A stretch of 5,575 nt of DNA from JBBRSC01 sp038245795 (GTDB lineage Bacteria; Actinomycetota; Acidimicrobiia; Acidimicrobiales; Microtrichaceae): contig JBBRSC010000227.1 in NCBI GenBank assembly GCA_038245795.1, positions 1-5,575 on the forward strand. The letters are read 5' to 3'. A program made the position numbers and the translations under genes. The notes beneath the pieces are model-generated. The model saw only the letters and a list, made by a program, of their open reading frames with translations. It had not been told where the DNA came from and ran no database searches. How positions within the stretch are numbered: position 1 is the stretch's first letter; the number at the start of each line of letters is the position of its first letter. This document shows positions 1 to 5,575 of this stretch, in pieces.

Positions 1-7
1 CCCTAGG

Positions 8-89
8 ACAGGCTGGCCTGGCGATCGGTGGAGACAGGCTGGCCTGGCGGTCAGGAGAGCCACAGGCTGGCCTGGCGGTCAGGAGAGCC
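8..89. repeat. Three tandem 26-28 bp repeats, each an imperfect hairpin
   Basis: Three head-to-tail units begin at 8, 34 and 62, each opening with the same 16 bases (ACAGGCTGGCCTGGCG). Units 34-61 and 62-89 are identical over 28 bp; the first unit, 8-33, is 26 bp and diverges in its second half. Within each complete unit GGCT-GG-CCTG can pair with CAGG-AG-AGCC around a five-base GCGGT loop, giving two 4 bp stems separated by a 2x2 mismatch. The 26/28 spacing is not a multiple of three, which argues against a coding repeat. The array may continue to the left of the window. Its role is unknown: it could be a transcription-terminating or mRNA-stabilising element of an upstream gene, a protein-binding array, or a simple minisatellite. 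Confidence 0.85.
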
Positions 90-117
90 ACATCAGCGAG
101 TTCGTTGGTCCGAGGGG

Positions 118-820
118 ATGAGCGAGACTGGCCCATCCGACGAGGATGCTCCGCAGCATCCGACGGGACCGTCGTCGTGGCTACCGGTTCCTCCCGTTCC
201 CGCTGCACCACTCCCGCCGATCGACTTGGCGTCGGTACTGTCCGGTCCAGGCGTTGGCAGCCACCCGCTCCTCCGGTCGTTCCGCCTCCTCCAACCATCG
301 AGCAGCCGAGCTACACCATGGCGCCGCCCGCGCCGACGGCGCCGTTGGTGTCGGATTCGGCTCCGACTGTTCCTGCTCGTTCGTTGGCCCGCGAGCCACG
401 AGGTCGGGTGCTGGGAGTGATCGGTGGAGTACTGGCCATCGGGGTCCTCGCTCCCTGGACCGTTGTGCCCTCCCCCCTGTCGACCGAGGTCAGCCAGGCA
501 GGCTCGACACCGGCGCCGCGTCGGGTTACGGGGTCGCGCTCCGGCCGTTCCTCTCCGCTGCAGCCGACGGCGGCGCCTTGCCAAAGGGTGCTCGGTTCCG
601 ATTGGTAGACCCACTTCGCCAGAACGACGGATCGCCCATCGAGACGGGTTTCGCGGCGCAGCTTCGCAGCTCGGTGTGGGATGTCGAAGATCAGTTCACA
701 CCTGGTCTCGGTGGCGCTGCACACCTCGACCTCTACATCGGCGAGCAGGATCGGGCTGATTTCACCACGAGTGGCCGATACGTCGAGCTGGTCAACGCCA
801 CGATCATCCGGATCAGCTGA
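118..820 (+). pseudogene. Proline-rich single-pass membrane protein, broken by two frameshifts
   Basis: The reading starts at ATG 118 (MSETGPSDED...), continues in a second frame from about 264 and in a third from about 472, ending at TGA 818-820. Each change equals one missing base, and one extra C in the C3 run at 264-266 and in the C6 run at 472-477 restores one frame of 234 residues. The repaired protein has a proline- and alanine-rich, probably disordered N-terminus (residues 15-90), a basic stretch (AREPRGR, 91-97), a transmembrane helix at about 98-117 and an extracytoplasmic domain of about 115 residues without recognised motif or cysteine. The basic stretch before the helix predicts the N-terminus inside. 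GAGGGG directly abuts the start codon, too close for a normal ribosome site, so a leaderless transcript or a different start is possible. I do not recognise the family. It may be a real pseudogene or an intact gene with two homopolymer sequencing errors; the well-kept C-terminal reading favours error or very recent decay. Confidence 0.6.
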
Positions 821-824
821 TCCG

Positions 825-846
825 GCGACGCGTGTCAGCGCGTCGC
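825..846 (+). terminator. GC-rich hairpin behind the membrane-protein gene, likely terminator
   Basis: GCGACGCG (825-832) and CGCGTCGC (839-846) are perfect inverted repeats of 8 bp around a six-base TGTCAG loop. The stem begins four bases after the TGA at 818-820. No T-run follows, so it is not a classical intrinsic terminator, but hairpins without a T-tract have been proposed as terminators in high-GC Actinobacteria. The in-frame GTG at 832 lies inside this stem, which speaks against using it as the start of the next gene. Confidence 0.5.
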
Positions 847-912
847 AGCGAGCGGTACATCGCGCCTAACGTCGGCTGGGTCGCGACCACCGCCTGTCGC
901 ACGCCTCCCCTC
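847..912 (+). other. Short leader region before the ABC transporter genes
   Basis: This 66-base stretch between the hairpin and ATG 913 is the only sizeable room for a promoter of the transporter genes. I see no convincing -35/-10 pair; TAACGT at 867-872 is only a weak -10-like hexamer. No Shine-Dalgarno sequence precedes ATG 913 (the bases before it are pyrimidine-rich, CGCCTCCCCTC), which would suit a leaderless or near-leaderless transcript. The stretch is open in the ATPase frame, so it could instead encode an N-terminal extension from GTG 832. Confidence 0.3.
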
Positions 913-1722
913 ATGTCTGCTGTTGCCCCCACCTCGTTTCCAAGCGCTGGACAGTTCGCTGCCCGCGCCTACGACATCTCGAAGATGTACGGAACCGCTC
1001 TTGACCCTGTCTGGGCGTTGGCGAATGTCTCCGTTGGCTTCGAACGAGCCAGATTCACTGCCGTGATGGGTCCGTCGGGTTCCGGCAAGAGCACGCTCCT
1101 GCAATCAATCGCTGGATTGGATTGGATCACCTCAGGTCGCATCTTCATCGGTGACACCGAGATTCAACAGCTCGACCCAACCGCGATGACATTGCTCCGC
1201 CGCGAGCGCATGGGCTTCATTTTTCAGTCGTACAACCTGGTGCCAGCGCTCACGGCGGAGAAGAACATTCTGCTTCCGATGAAGCTCGCGAAGCGACAGG
1301 TCGATCCGGCAGTCTTCGATGAGGTCGTCTCCACGCTCGGCATTCGCGATCGGCTATCCCATCGCCCCAAGGAACTGTCTGGCGGACAACAGCAGCGGGT
1401 CGCGGTCGCCCGCGCGCTGGTCTCACGGCCCGAGTTGTTGTTCGCCGACGAGCCGACCGGAAACCTCGACTCGACGACGGCAGCGGAGATCCTGCGCTAC
1501 TTGCGGGGTGCGGTCGACCAGCACGGCCAAACGATCGTCATGGTGACCCACGATCCCCGAGCAGCGGCGATGGCGGATCGTGTTGTGTTTCTGGCGGACG
1601 GACGAATCGTCGGTGATCTCCCCGATCCGACGGTCGACAGCATTCTCGATCACATGTTGCTCGCTCGATCTCAGCCAGCTGGAACGCCCCGACCTGAGTC
1701 GCTGCCAGACGTGGCAACCTGA
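913..1722 (+). CDS. ABC transporter ATP-binding protein, MacB/LolD/FtsE type
   Basis: This 269-residue cytoplasmic ATPase hydrolyses ATP to drive the permease encoded next to it. All nucleotide-binding motifs are intact: a probable A-loop tyrosine in KMYG (Y26), Walker A GPSGSGKST (53-61), Q-loop glutamine 105 (FIFQSYNLVPALT), ABC signature LSGGQQQRVAVARAL (155-169), Walker B LLFADE with catalytic E180, D-loop GNLD (183-186) and switch histidine 213 (MVTHD). The FQSYNLVP, DEPTGNLDS and MVTHDP wordings are typical of the MacB/LolD/FtsE group, whose members are usually about 220-250 residues; the surplus here is a short N-terminal lead and a C-terminal tail of about 20 residues. ATG 913 is chosen because homology-like sequence begins near residue 18; GTG 832 would add 27 unconvincing residues and lies in a hairpin. 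The stop overlaps the permease start by one base (TGATG), indicating translational coupling. The substrate cannot be read from the ATPase. Confidence 0.95.
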   Translation: MSAVAPTSFPSAGQFAARAYDISKMYGTALDPVWALANVSVGFERARFTAVMGPSGSGKSTLLQSIAGLDWITSGRIFIGDTEIQQLDPTAMTLLRRERMGFIFQSYNLVPALTAEKNILLPMKLAKRQVDPAVFDEVVSTLGIRDRLSHRPKELSGGQQQRVAVARALVSRPELLFADEPTGNLDSTTAAEILRYLRGAVDQHGQTIVMVTHDPRAAAMADRVVFLADGRIVGDLPDPTVDSILDHMLLARSQPAGTPRPESLPDVAT

Positions 1723-1724
1723 TG
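1720..1724 (+). promoter_or_regulatory. TGATG stop/start overlap coupling ATPase and permease
   Basis: The ATPase stop TGA (1720-1722) shares its A with the permease start ATG (1722-1724). No Shine-Dalgarno sequence is evident in the bases before it. This arrangement usually means terminating ribosomes restart on the next gene, keeping the two subunits in proportion. Confidence 0.8.
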
Positions 1725-4232
1725 TTCGAACTCGCCATCCAGACCATCCGCACCAACCTCGGACGCTTGGTCGCCACAGTGACCGCCATCGTTGTCGGGG
1801 TCGCTTTCCTCAGCGCTGGCCTCATGTTCACCGACGCCATCAAATCGTCGCTCGGCGGAACCATCGAGCAGCGCTACGCCAACGTCGAAGGCCAGGTGAA
1901 GGCGAGCGAAGACCGCTCCGGGCCACCCGCGAAGATTCCTTCGACGCTGGTCGCAACGGTCGGTGCGGTGCCCGGAGTAGCGAACGCTGTGGGAGAACTC
2001 CAGGGCAATATCAACGTCTTCCACTCCGGTCGCACCAAGCCGGACAGTGTCACCGGTCGACGGTGGGTGAATGAGGGCGGCGTTGCACCACTCCAGGTCG
2101 TCGAGGGTTCCGCTCCGGCTGAGCCCGGCCAGATGACCCTCGATCGCGATTCGGCCGCGGAGTTCAACCTGTCGGTGGGCGACTCGGTCCGGATTGCGAC
2201 CGCTGTGGGCGAACAGCAGGTCACGCTCGTTGGCCTCACGATCTTCGGTCCTGAGTCAGCCCAGGACGGCAGCGGCACCGCATCGTTCGTCGACGCCGAC
2301 GCCTTCCAGTTCCTGCTCGCCGGCACCAAGGAATTTGATCGGATCCTGCTGACCTTCGATGAGAGCGCCGACCCCGCAACCGTTCTCGTCGCGGTCCGGG
2401 CGGTTGTGCCCCAGGGTGTCGTCGCCACCGACCGGGCGCAGTTCATCAAAGATGCTCAAGGCGGCGCGGCGCAGTTCGCGACCTTCCTCCAGCCCGTGCT
2501 GCAAGGATTCGGCTTCCTGGCGCTCTTCGTGTGCGGATTTGTGATCGCCAATACGTTCGCTGTCATTGTTGCGCAACGCACTCGGGAACTTGCGTTGTTG
2601 CGCGCCATAGGCGCCACACCGAGACAGGTTCGCCGATCACTTCGCCTCGAGGCGCTTGCCATCGGGTTCGTGTCGAGCCTCGTCGGGCTGGTGATCGGGT
2701 ACGGCTTGGCGCTGTTGACCGTCGCCATCCTGAGGTCGTTCGACATCAAGCTGCTTGGCGCCGGGGCCCGACTCACGCCGTACACCGCGTTGTGGTGTGT
2801 GTTCTGGGGAACCTTCATCACCGTGGCATCGGTCTTTCTTGCCTCGCGACGTGCGGCCAAGGTCGCTCCGGTCGAGGCAATGCGATCCTCGGCCGTGGAG
2901 CGGATCCCCAAGAAGCGTTCGTTCATCTGGCTCATCGTGTTGGCCCTCGGCGGAGTGCTCGTCGCCGTGGGCGGCTTTGCGGGAAACGCATATCTCATCG
3001 TTCCCGGCGCGTTGTTGTTCGTCTTCGGCATTCTGTTCAGTGCGCCGATTGTGTTGAACTCCCTCGCACGACTGCTACGAGGACTCTTCCGACGAAGCGG
3101 CCTCGCCATGCGCCTCGCCGGCGACAACATCGAACGCAGTCCGCGGCGGGCAGCATCGACGGCCAATGCGCTGATCATCGGTGTGCTGCTCATCACCTTG
3201 GTCACCACCGCTGGCGGTTCCCTCCGCACCGCACTCGTCGGTACGGTCAATGACCTGTCGTCGTCTGACATCTCCGTGCTGTCAGATCTGTCTGGTATTC
3301 AACCCGACCTCGTCGGGCAGATCAGATCGGTGAAGGGCGTCGGGCAACTCGCAGAGGTGCGGAGCCTCAGCGCCACCGTTGGCGGCACCGACGGCCAGGT
3401 CACCTCCGGCGACGTCGCCGCTTTGAGGGGGACCGTCGACCTAAAAGCCAGCCAAGGATCGTTGGATGACCTCGGACCCGGAACGATGGCTATCGTCGAC
3501 TTCGGTGGTGGTGGTCGGAACGGGCAAGCACCACCTGCGCTCGGCGACCAAGTCCAGATCAACGCACCAAGCGGAGCATCGGCCAGCGTTCGGGTAGTCG
3601 CAGTTCTCGAGTTCAGTTTCGATGCCATCTTCCTGTCCAACCTCGTCGACCCGGCGACGTTCACCGAGCTCGCCGGTGAACGCCCCGCCACGCAGCTCTT
3701 CATCAAGGTCGACGGAGCCAGCGTGAGCGACGTGACGAATCAGATCAAGGGTCTGACGGACTCGTACAGCTCGGTCAATGTGCAACAGGGCAACTTCGTC
3801 GGCGACATCCTCAATTCGGTCCTCGGATGGGTCATTGCTGGTGTCAACGGCCTACTGGGAATGAGCGTGCTCATTGCGTTCATCGGCATCGTCAACACCA
3901 TGACCCTGTCCATCGTCGAACGACGACGCGAACTCGGGCTGTTGCGCGCCGTTGGGATGATGCCCGCATCCGTGAGATCGATGATCCGCGGTGAGTCGCT
4001 CATCATCGCCATGTTTGGGACCCTCATCGGGTTGGCCGGTGGCGCCTTTCTGGGCTTCTGCCTCACGAGATCGTTGTCGCTGGCCAATGATGGCACCCAG
4101 ATCGGCTTCAGCTTCGAGTGGGGACGACTGGCGATCGTTGCGGGCGTCGGGGTGCTGGTCGGATTGTTGGCTGCTGCGGTCCCAGCCCGGCGCGCGAGTC
4201 GAATGGATGTGCTCGACGCATTGGCGGAGTAG
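1722..4232 (+). CDS. ABC transporter permease with two FtsX-type halves
   Basis: This 836-residue membrane protein is the partner of the preceding ATPase. I read about ten membrane segments. TM1 is at 13-35, followed by an extracytoplasmic domain of about 220 residues (36-258, MacB periplasmic-core-like). TM2-4 lie near 262-284, 311-337 and 353-374, two linking helices near 401-420 and 424-447, and TM7 at 480-500. A second extracytoplasmic domain of about 200 residues (501-698) precedes the last three helices near 702-730, 759-783 and 802-821. The two FtsX domains are internal duplicates: RTRELALLRAIGATPRQV (286-303) matches RRRELGLLRAVGMMPASV (734-751), the cytoplasmic coupling helix, and SRRAAKVAPVEAMR (375-388) matches ARRASRMDVLDAL (822-834). 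The protein therefore holds both permease halves and may work as one chain with an ATPase dimer. The family includes lipoprotein extractors, drug and peptide exporters, and FtsX-like signal transmitters; the substrate is unknown. ATG 1722 overlaps the ATPase stop and lacks its own clear ribosome site. Confidence 0.95.
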   Translation: MFELAIQTIRTNLGRLVATVTAIVVGVAFLSAGLMFTDAIKSSLGGTIEQRYANVEGQVKASEDRSGPPAKIPSTLVATVGAVPGVANAVGELQGNINVFHSGRTKPDSVTGRRWVNEGGVAPLQVVEGSAPAEPGQMTLDRDSAAEFNLSVGDSVRIATAVGEQQVTLVGLTIFGPESAQDGSGTASFVDADAFQFLLAGTKEFDRILLTFDESADPATVLVAVRAVVPQGVVATDRAQFIKDAQGGAAQFATFLQPVLQGFGFLALFVCGFVIANTFAVIVAQRTRELALLRAIGATPRQVRRSLRLEALAIGFVSSLVGLVIGYGLALLTVAILRSFDIKLLGAGARLTPYTALWCVFWGTFITVASVFLASRRAAKVAPVEAMRSSAVERIPKKRSFIWLIVLALGGVLVAVGGFAGNAYLIVPGALLFVFGILFSAPIVLNSLARLLRGLFRRSGLAMRLAGDNIERSPRRAASTANALIIGVLLITLVTTAGGSLRTALVGTVNDLSSSDISVLSDLSGIQPDLVGQIRSVKGVGQLAEVRSLSATVGGTDGQVTSGDVAALRGTVDLKASQGSLDDLGPGTMAIVDFGGGGRNGQAPPALGDQVQINAPSGASASVRVVAVLEFSFDAIFLSNLVDPATFTELAGERPATQLFIKVDGASVSDVTNQIKGLTDSYSSVNVQQGNFVGDILNSVLGWVIAGVNGLLGMSVLIAFIGIVNTMTLSIVERRRELGLLRAVGMMPASVRSMIRGESLIIAMFGTLIGLAGGAFLGFCLTRSLSLANDGTQIGFSFEWGRLAIVAGVGVLVGLLAAAVPARRASRMDVLDALAE

Positions 4233-4253
4233 GGGTTGCTAGGTTCGAAAGCG

Positions 4254-5444
4254 ATGTCGACGGAATCCGACGAAACCAATCGTCTCCCCGACGATCAGAA
4301 TGAGCGGCGCTTCCGCTCGCTCGCCTTGGCCGTTCCGGTCGGCGTCTTCGAGACCGACGTCGACGGCCACTGCGTCTTTGTCAATCACCGCTGGATGGAG
4401 ATCACTCAGATGTCCGCCGAGCAGGCAATGGGCGAGGGATGGTTGGACGCGCTGCACCCCGACGATCGCGGGTTCGCGCTCCGCGAGTGGTTCGACTCCA
4501 TCAGCAACGAGCGCGAGTTCCGGCTCCACTTCCGATTCCGCCGCCCGAGCGGGATGGCTCGCTGGGTGATTGGCTCAGCCGTTGCGCTGCACGGCAACGA
4601 CGGCGTGCTCGTCGGGTACATCGGCACGATCACCGACGTTACCGACTCTTATATGGCGCGCAGTGCCCTACGCGACCGCGAACAGGAACTTGACCTGGTG
4701 GCAGCCGAACGAGAGCGCGAGCGACTTCTGAGCGCCCTCGAACGGACGCCACGGATCGACAGCCTGGGACGGCTTGCCGGGGGTATGGCGCACGACTTCA
4801 ACAACCTCCTCGGCGTCATCCTCAACTACTCCGCCGCCCTTGGTCGCGATCCGCGATTGTCCGATTCAGTGAAGGCCGATATCGGCCAGATCGAAGCCGC
4901 CGCGAAAAGCGGAGCCCACATTGCCCGCCAGTTGCTCCGATTCTCACGCCCCGAGATCGGATCGATCGCGCAGCCTGAACCGTGCGACCTTGTGGGCATC
5001 GCTAGCCGAGCCATCAGCCTGCTGCAGCGACCCCTCCAACCAGATGTCGAGTTGGAACTGTCGATGCCTGATGACCCGGTCATGGTCGTCGCCCACCGCA
5101 GCCAGATCGAGCAGTTGCTCGTGAACCTGATCCTGAATGCTCGCGACGCCAGTGTCCCGGGCGGCATCGTTCACGTCAGCGTCAAGGTTCGGGGGCGGTC
5201 GGCAATCCTCATGGTTACCGACACCGGTATCGGGATGGCTCCCGAGACGCTCGCCCAAGCCTTCGAGCCGTTTTTCACCACCAAGGAACGAGGCACCGGA
5301 ACCGGGCTCGGGTTGTCGCTAGCTCACAACGTCGTTGAGCAGTCCCAGGGCGACATGCGCATCGAATCAACGCCCGGCGAGGGGACCTCGGTCATCGTGG
5401 AACTGCCGATCGCCGATGTCGACGAGGGTCACAACGTCAGCTGA
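4254..5444 (+). CDS. Soluble PAS-domain sensor histidine kinase
   Basis: This 396-residue protein is predicted to sense a signal through its PAS domain, autophosphorylate on histidine and pass the phosphate to a response regulator. The order is: PAS fold at about 18-130 (FETDVDG, LHPDDR at 67-72, and a PAC-like end GYIGTITDVTD at 121-131); a charged coiled-coil linker at 132-165; an H-box LGRLAGGMAHDFNNLL (171-186) with phospho-accepting H180; and a HATPase domain. The ATPase part shows the N-box NLILNARDAS (291-300), G1 DTGIGM (323-328), F-box FEPFFTTK (337-344) and G2 GTGTGLGLSL (347-356). No membrane segment or signal peptide is seen, so the sensor is cytoplasmic. The HDFNN H-box is typical of PAS kinases often fused to a receiver domain, which is absent here. 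ATG 4254 is preferred, with weak GAAAG at 4247-4251; TTG 4236 would leave no space for a ribosome site. It starts 21 bases after the permease stop, so co-transcription is likely. Confidence 0.93.
   Translation: MSTESDETNRLPDDQNERRFRSLALAVPVGVFETDVDGHCVFVNHRWMEITQMSAEQAMGEGWLDALHPDDRGFALREWFDSISNEREFRLHFRFRRPSGMARWVIGSAVALHGNDGVLVGYIGTITDVTDSYMARSALRDREQELDLVAAERERERLLSALERTPRIDSLGRLAGGMAHDFNNLLGVILNYSAALGRDPRLSDSVKADIGQIEAAAKSGAHIARQLLRFSRPEIGSIAQPEPCDLVGIASRAISLLQRPLQPDVELELSMPDDPVMVVAHRSQIEQLLVNLILNARDASVPGGIVHVSVKVRGRSAILMVTDTGIGMAPETLAQAFEPFFTTKERGTGTGLGLSLAHNVVEQSQGDMRIESTPGEGTSVIVELPIADVDEGHNVS
5437..5444. other. Palindrome carrying the stop codons of two convergent genes
   Basis: TCAGCTGA is its own reverse complement. 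Read on the plus strand it supplies the end of the kinase (AGC TGA, Ser-stop); read on the minus strand it supplies the same Ser-stop to the LuxR-type gene. The two genes thus overlap tail to tail by exactly 8 bases, with no room for a terminator between them. Confidence 0.9.
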
Positions 5445-5575
5445 GGATGCCGCGCTCACGCGCGATCACCACCGCCTCGAGCTTCGAACGAGCACCCAGT
5501 TTCGACAGCACCTTCTGCACGTGACTCCGCACGGTGTTGCGCGACACGAACAACCGCTCGGCGAGCTCCTCGGTC
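5437..5575 (-). CDS. LuxR/NarL-type DNA-binding regulator, C-terminal end only
   Basis: The last 45 codons of a gene entering from the right edge on the minus strand read TEELAERLFVSRNTVRSHVQ followed by KVLSKLGARSKLEAVVIARE and RGILS, then TGA (complement of 5437-5439). This is the GerE/LuxR helix-turn-helix: the LAERLFVSRNTVRSHV segment holds the turn and recognition helix, and KVLSKLGARSKLEAV matches the usual KLG-x-x-(S/N)(R/K)-x-x-A continuation. Such domains bind promoter DNA as dimers and usually sit at the C-terminus of response regulators with an N-terminal receiver domain, or of larger LuxR-type activators. The upstream domain lies outside the window, so which type it is cannot be told. 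Its place tail-to-tail with a histidine kinase makes a two-component response regulator the more likely reading. Confidence 0.88.
   Translation of the reverse strand, partial: TEELAERLFVSRNTVRSHVQKVLSKLGARSKLEAVVIARERGILS

Noticed and set aside
8..89. CRISPR array
   Set aside because: The repeated units abut each other and are identical over their full length, so there are no variable spacers of normal size and no cas genes.
472..477. Programmed ribosomal frameshift at the C6 run
   Set aside because: A -1 slip would be needed here and another at 264-266, where only a C3 run exists and no slippery heptamer or obvious downstream structure is seen; two missing bases are simpler.
93..614. Minus-strand ORF of 173 codons over the broken gene
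   Set aside because: It is arginine-rich, low-complexity sequence with no protein-like pattern, while the plus strand gives a sensible membrane protein after two one-base repairs.
832..912. GTG 832 as start of the ATPase
   Set aside because: It lies within a strong hairpin, has no ribosome site, and adds 27 residues unlike the start of this ATPase family; ATG 913 fits better.
1874..2449. Minus-strand ORF of 191 codons inside the permease gene
   Set aside because: It is antisense to the first outer domain of the permease, is rich in Ser, Thr, Pro and Arg, and has no recognisable motif.
2456..3271. Minus-strand ORF of 271 codons inside the permease gene
   Set aside because: It lies fully antisense to a clear FtsX permease and its translation shows only the composition expected of a GC-rich shadow frame.
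4236..4253. TTG 4236 as start of the kinase
   Set aside because: The AGGGG before it abuts the codon, leaving no spacing, and the six added residues carry no feature; ATG 4254 is a normal start.
913..5575. BceAB-RS type antibiotic-peptide sensing module
   Set aside because: The kinase is soluble with a PAS domain rather than membrane-bound, the permease has two large outer domains rather than one, and the regulator is LuxR-type rather than OmpR-type.

Overview
The window is GC-rich, and its ORFs use the start-codon choices, tight gene packing and weak or absent Shine-Dalgarno sites common in high-GC Actinobacteria. The protein style (MacB/FtsX-type permease with a short ATPase partner, proline-rich single-pass membrane protein, PAS kinase) best fits an actinobacterium, possibly of the Acidimicrobiia. 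That placement is inference from composition and protein style; no taxonomic marker gene is present.

Layout, left to right. (1) Positions 8-89 hold three tandem copies of a 26-28 bp unit; the two complete copies are identical and each can fold into an imperfect hairpin. (2) Positions 118-820 hold a gene for a small membrane protein: proline-rich cytoplasmic N-terminus, one transmembrane helix, extracytoplasmic C-terminal domain. It is broken into three reading frames. Both breaks are repaired by adding one C, in the C3 run at 264-266 and the C6 run at 472-477, so it is either a recent pseudogene or carries two sequence errors. (3) Positions 825-846 hold a strong GC-rich hairpin just behind that gene, a likely terminator. 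(4) Positions 913-1722 and 1722-4232 encode the ATPase and permease of a MacB/LolCDE/FtsX-superfamily ABC transporter, joined by a one-base stop/start overlap. (5) Positions 4254-5444 encode a soluble PAS-domain histidine kinase 21 bases behind the permease. (6) From the right edge, on the minus strand, comes the 3' end of a LuxR/NarL-type DNA-binding protein. Its stop lies inside an 8 bp palindrome that also carries the stop of the kinase.

How the parts may work together. ATPase and permease are surely one machine: this superfamily uses ATP in the cytoplasm to drive movements of extracytoplasmic domains, to extrude substrates or pull lipids or lipoproteins from the membrane. The kinase is probably co-transcribed with the transporter, and the convergent LuxR-type protein is a candidate partner, but the kinase class (HDFNN H-box, no receiver domain) is not the usual partner of LuxR-type regulators. 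I see no clear new defence or mobile system. The most unusual items are the doubly frame-broken gene, the hairpin repeats at the left edge, and the shared palindromic stop of the two convergent regulatory genes.
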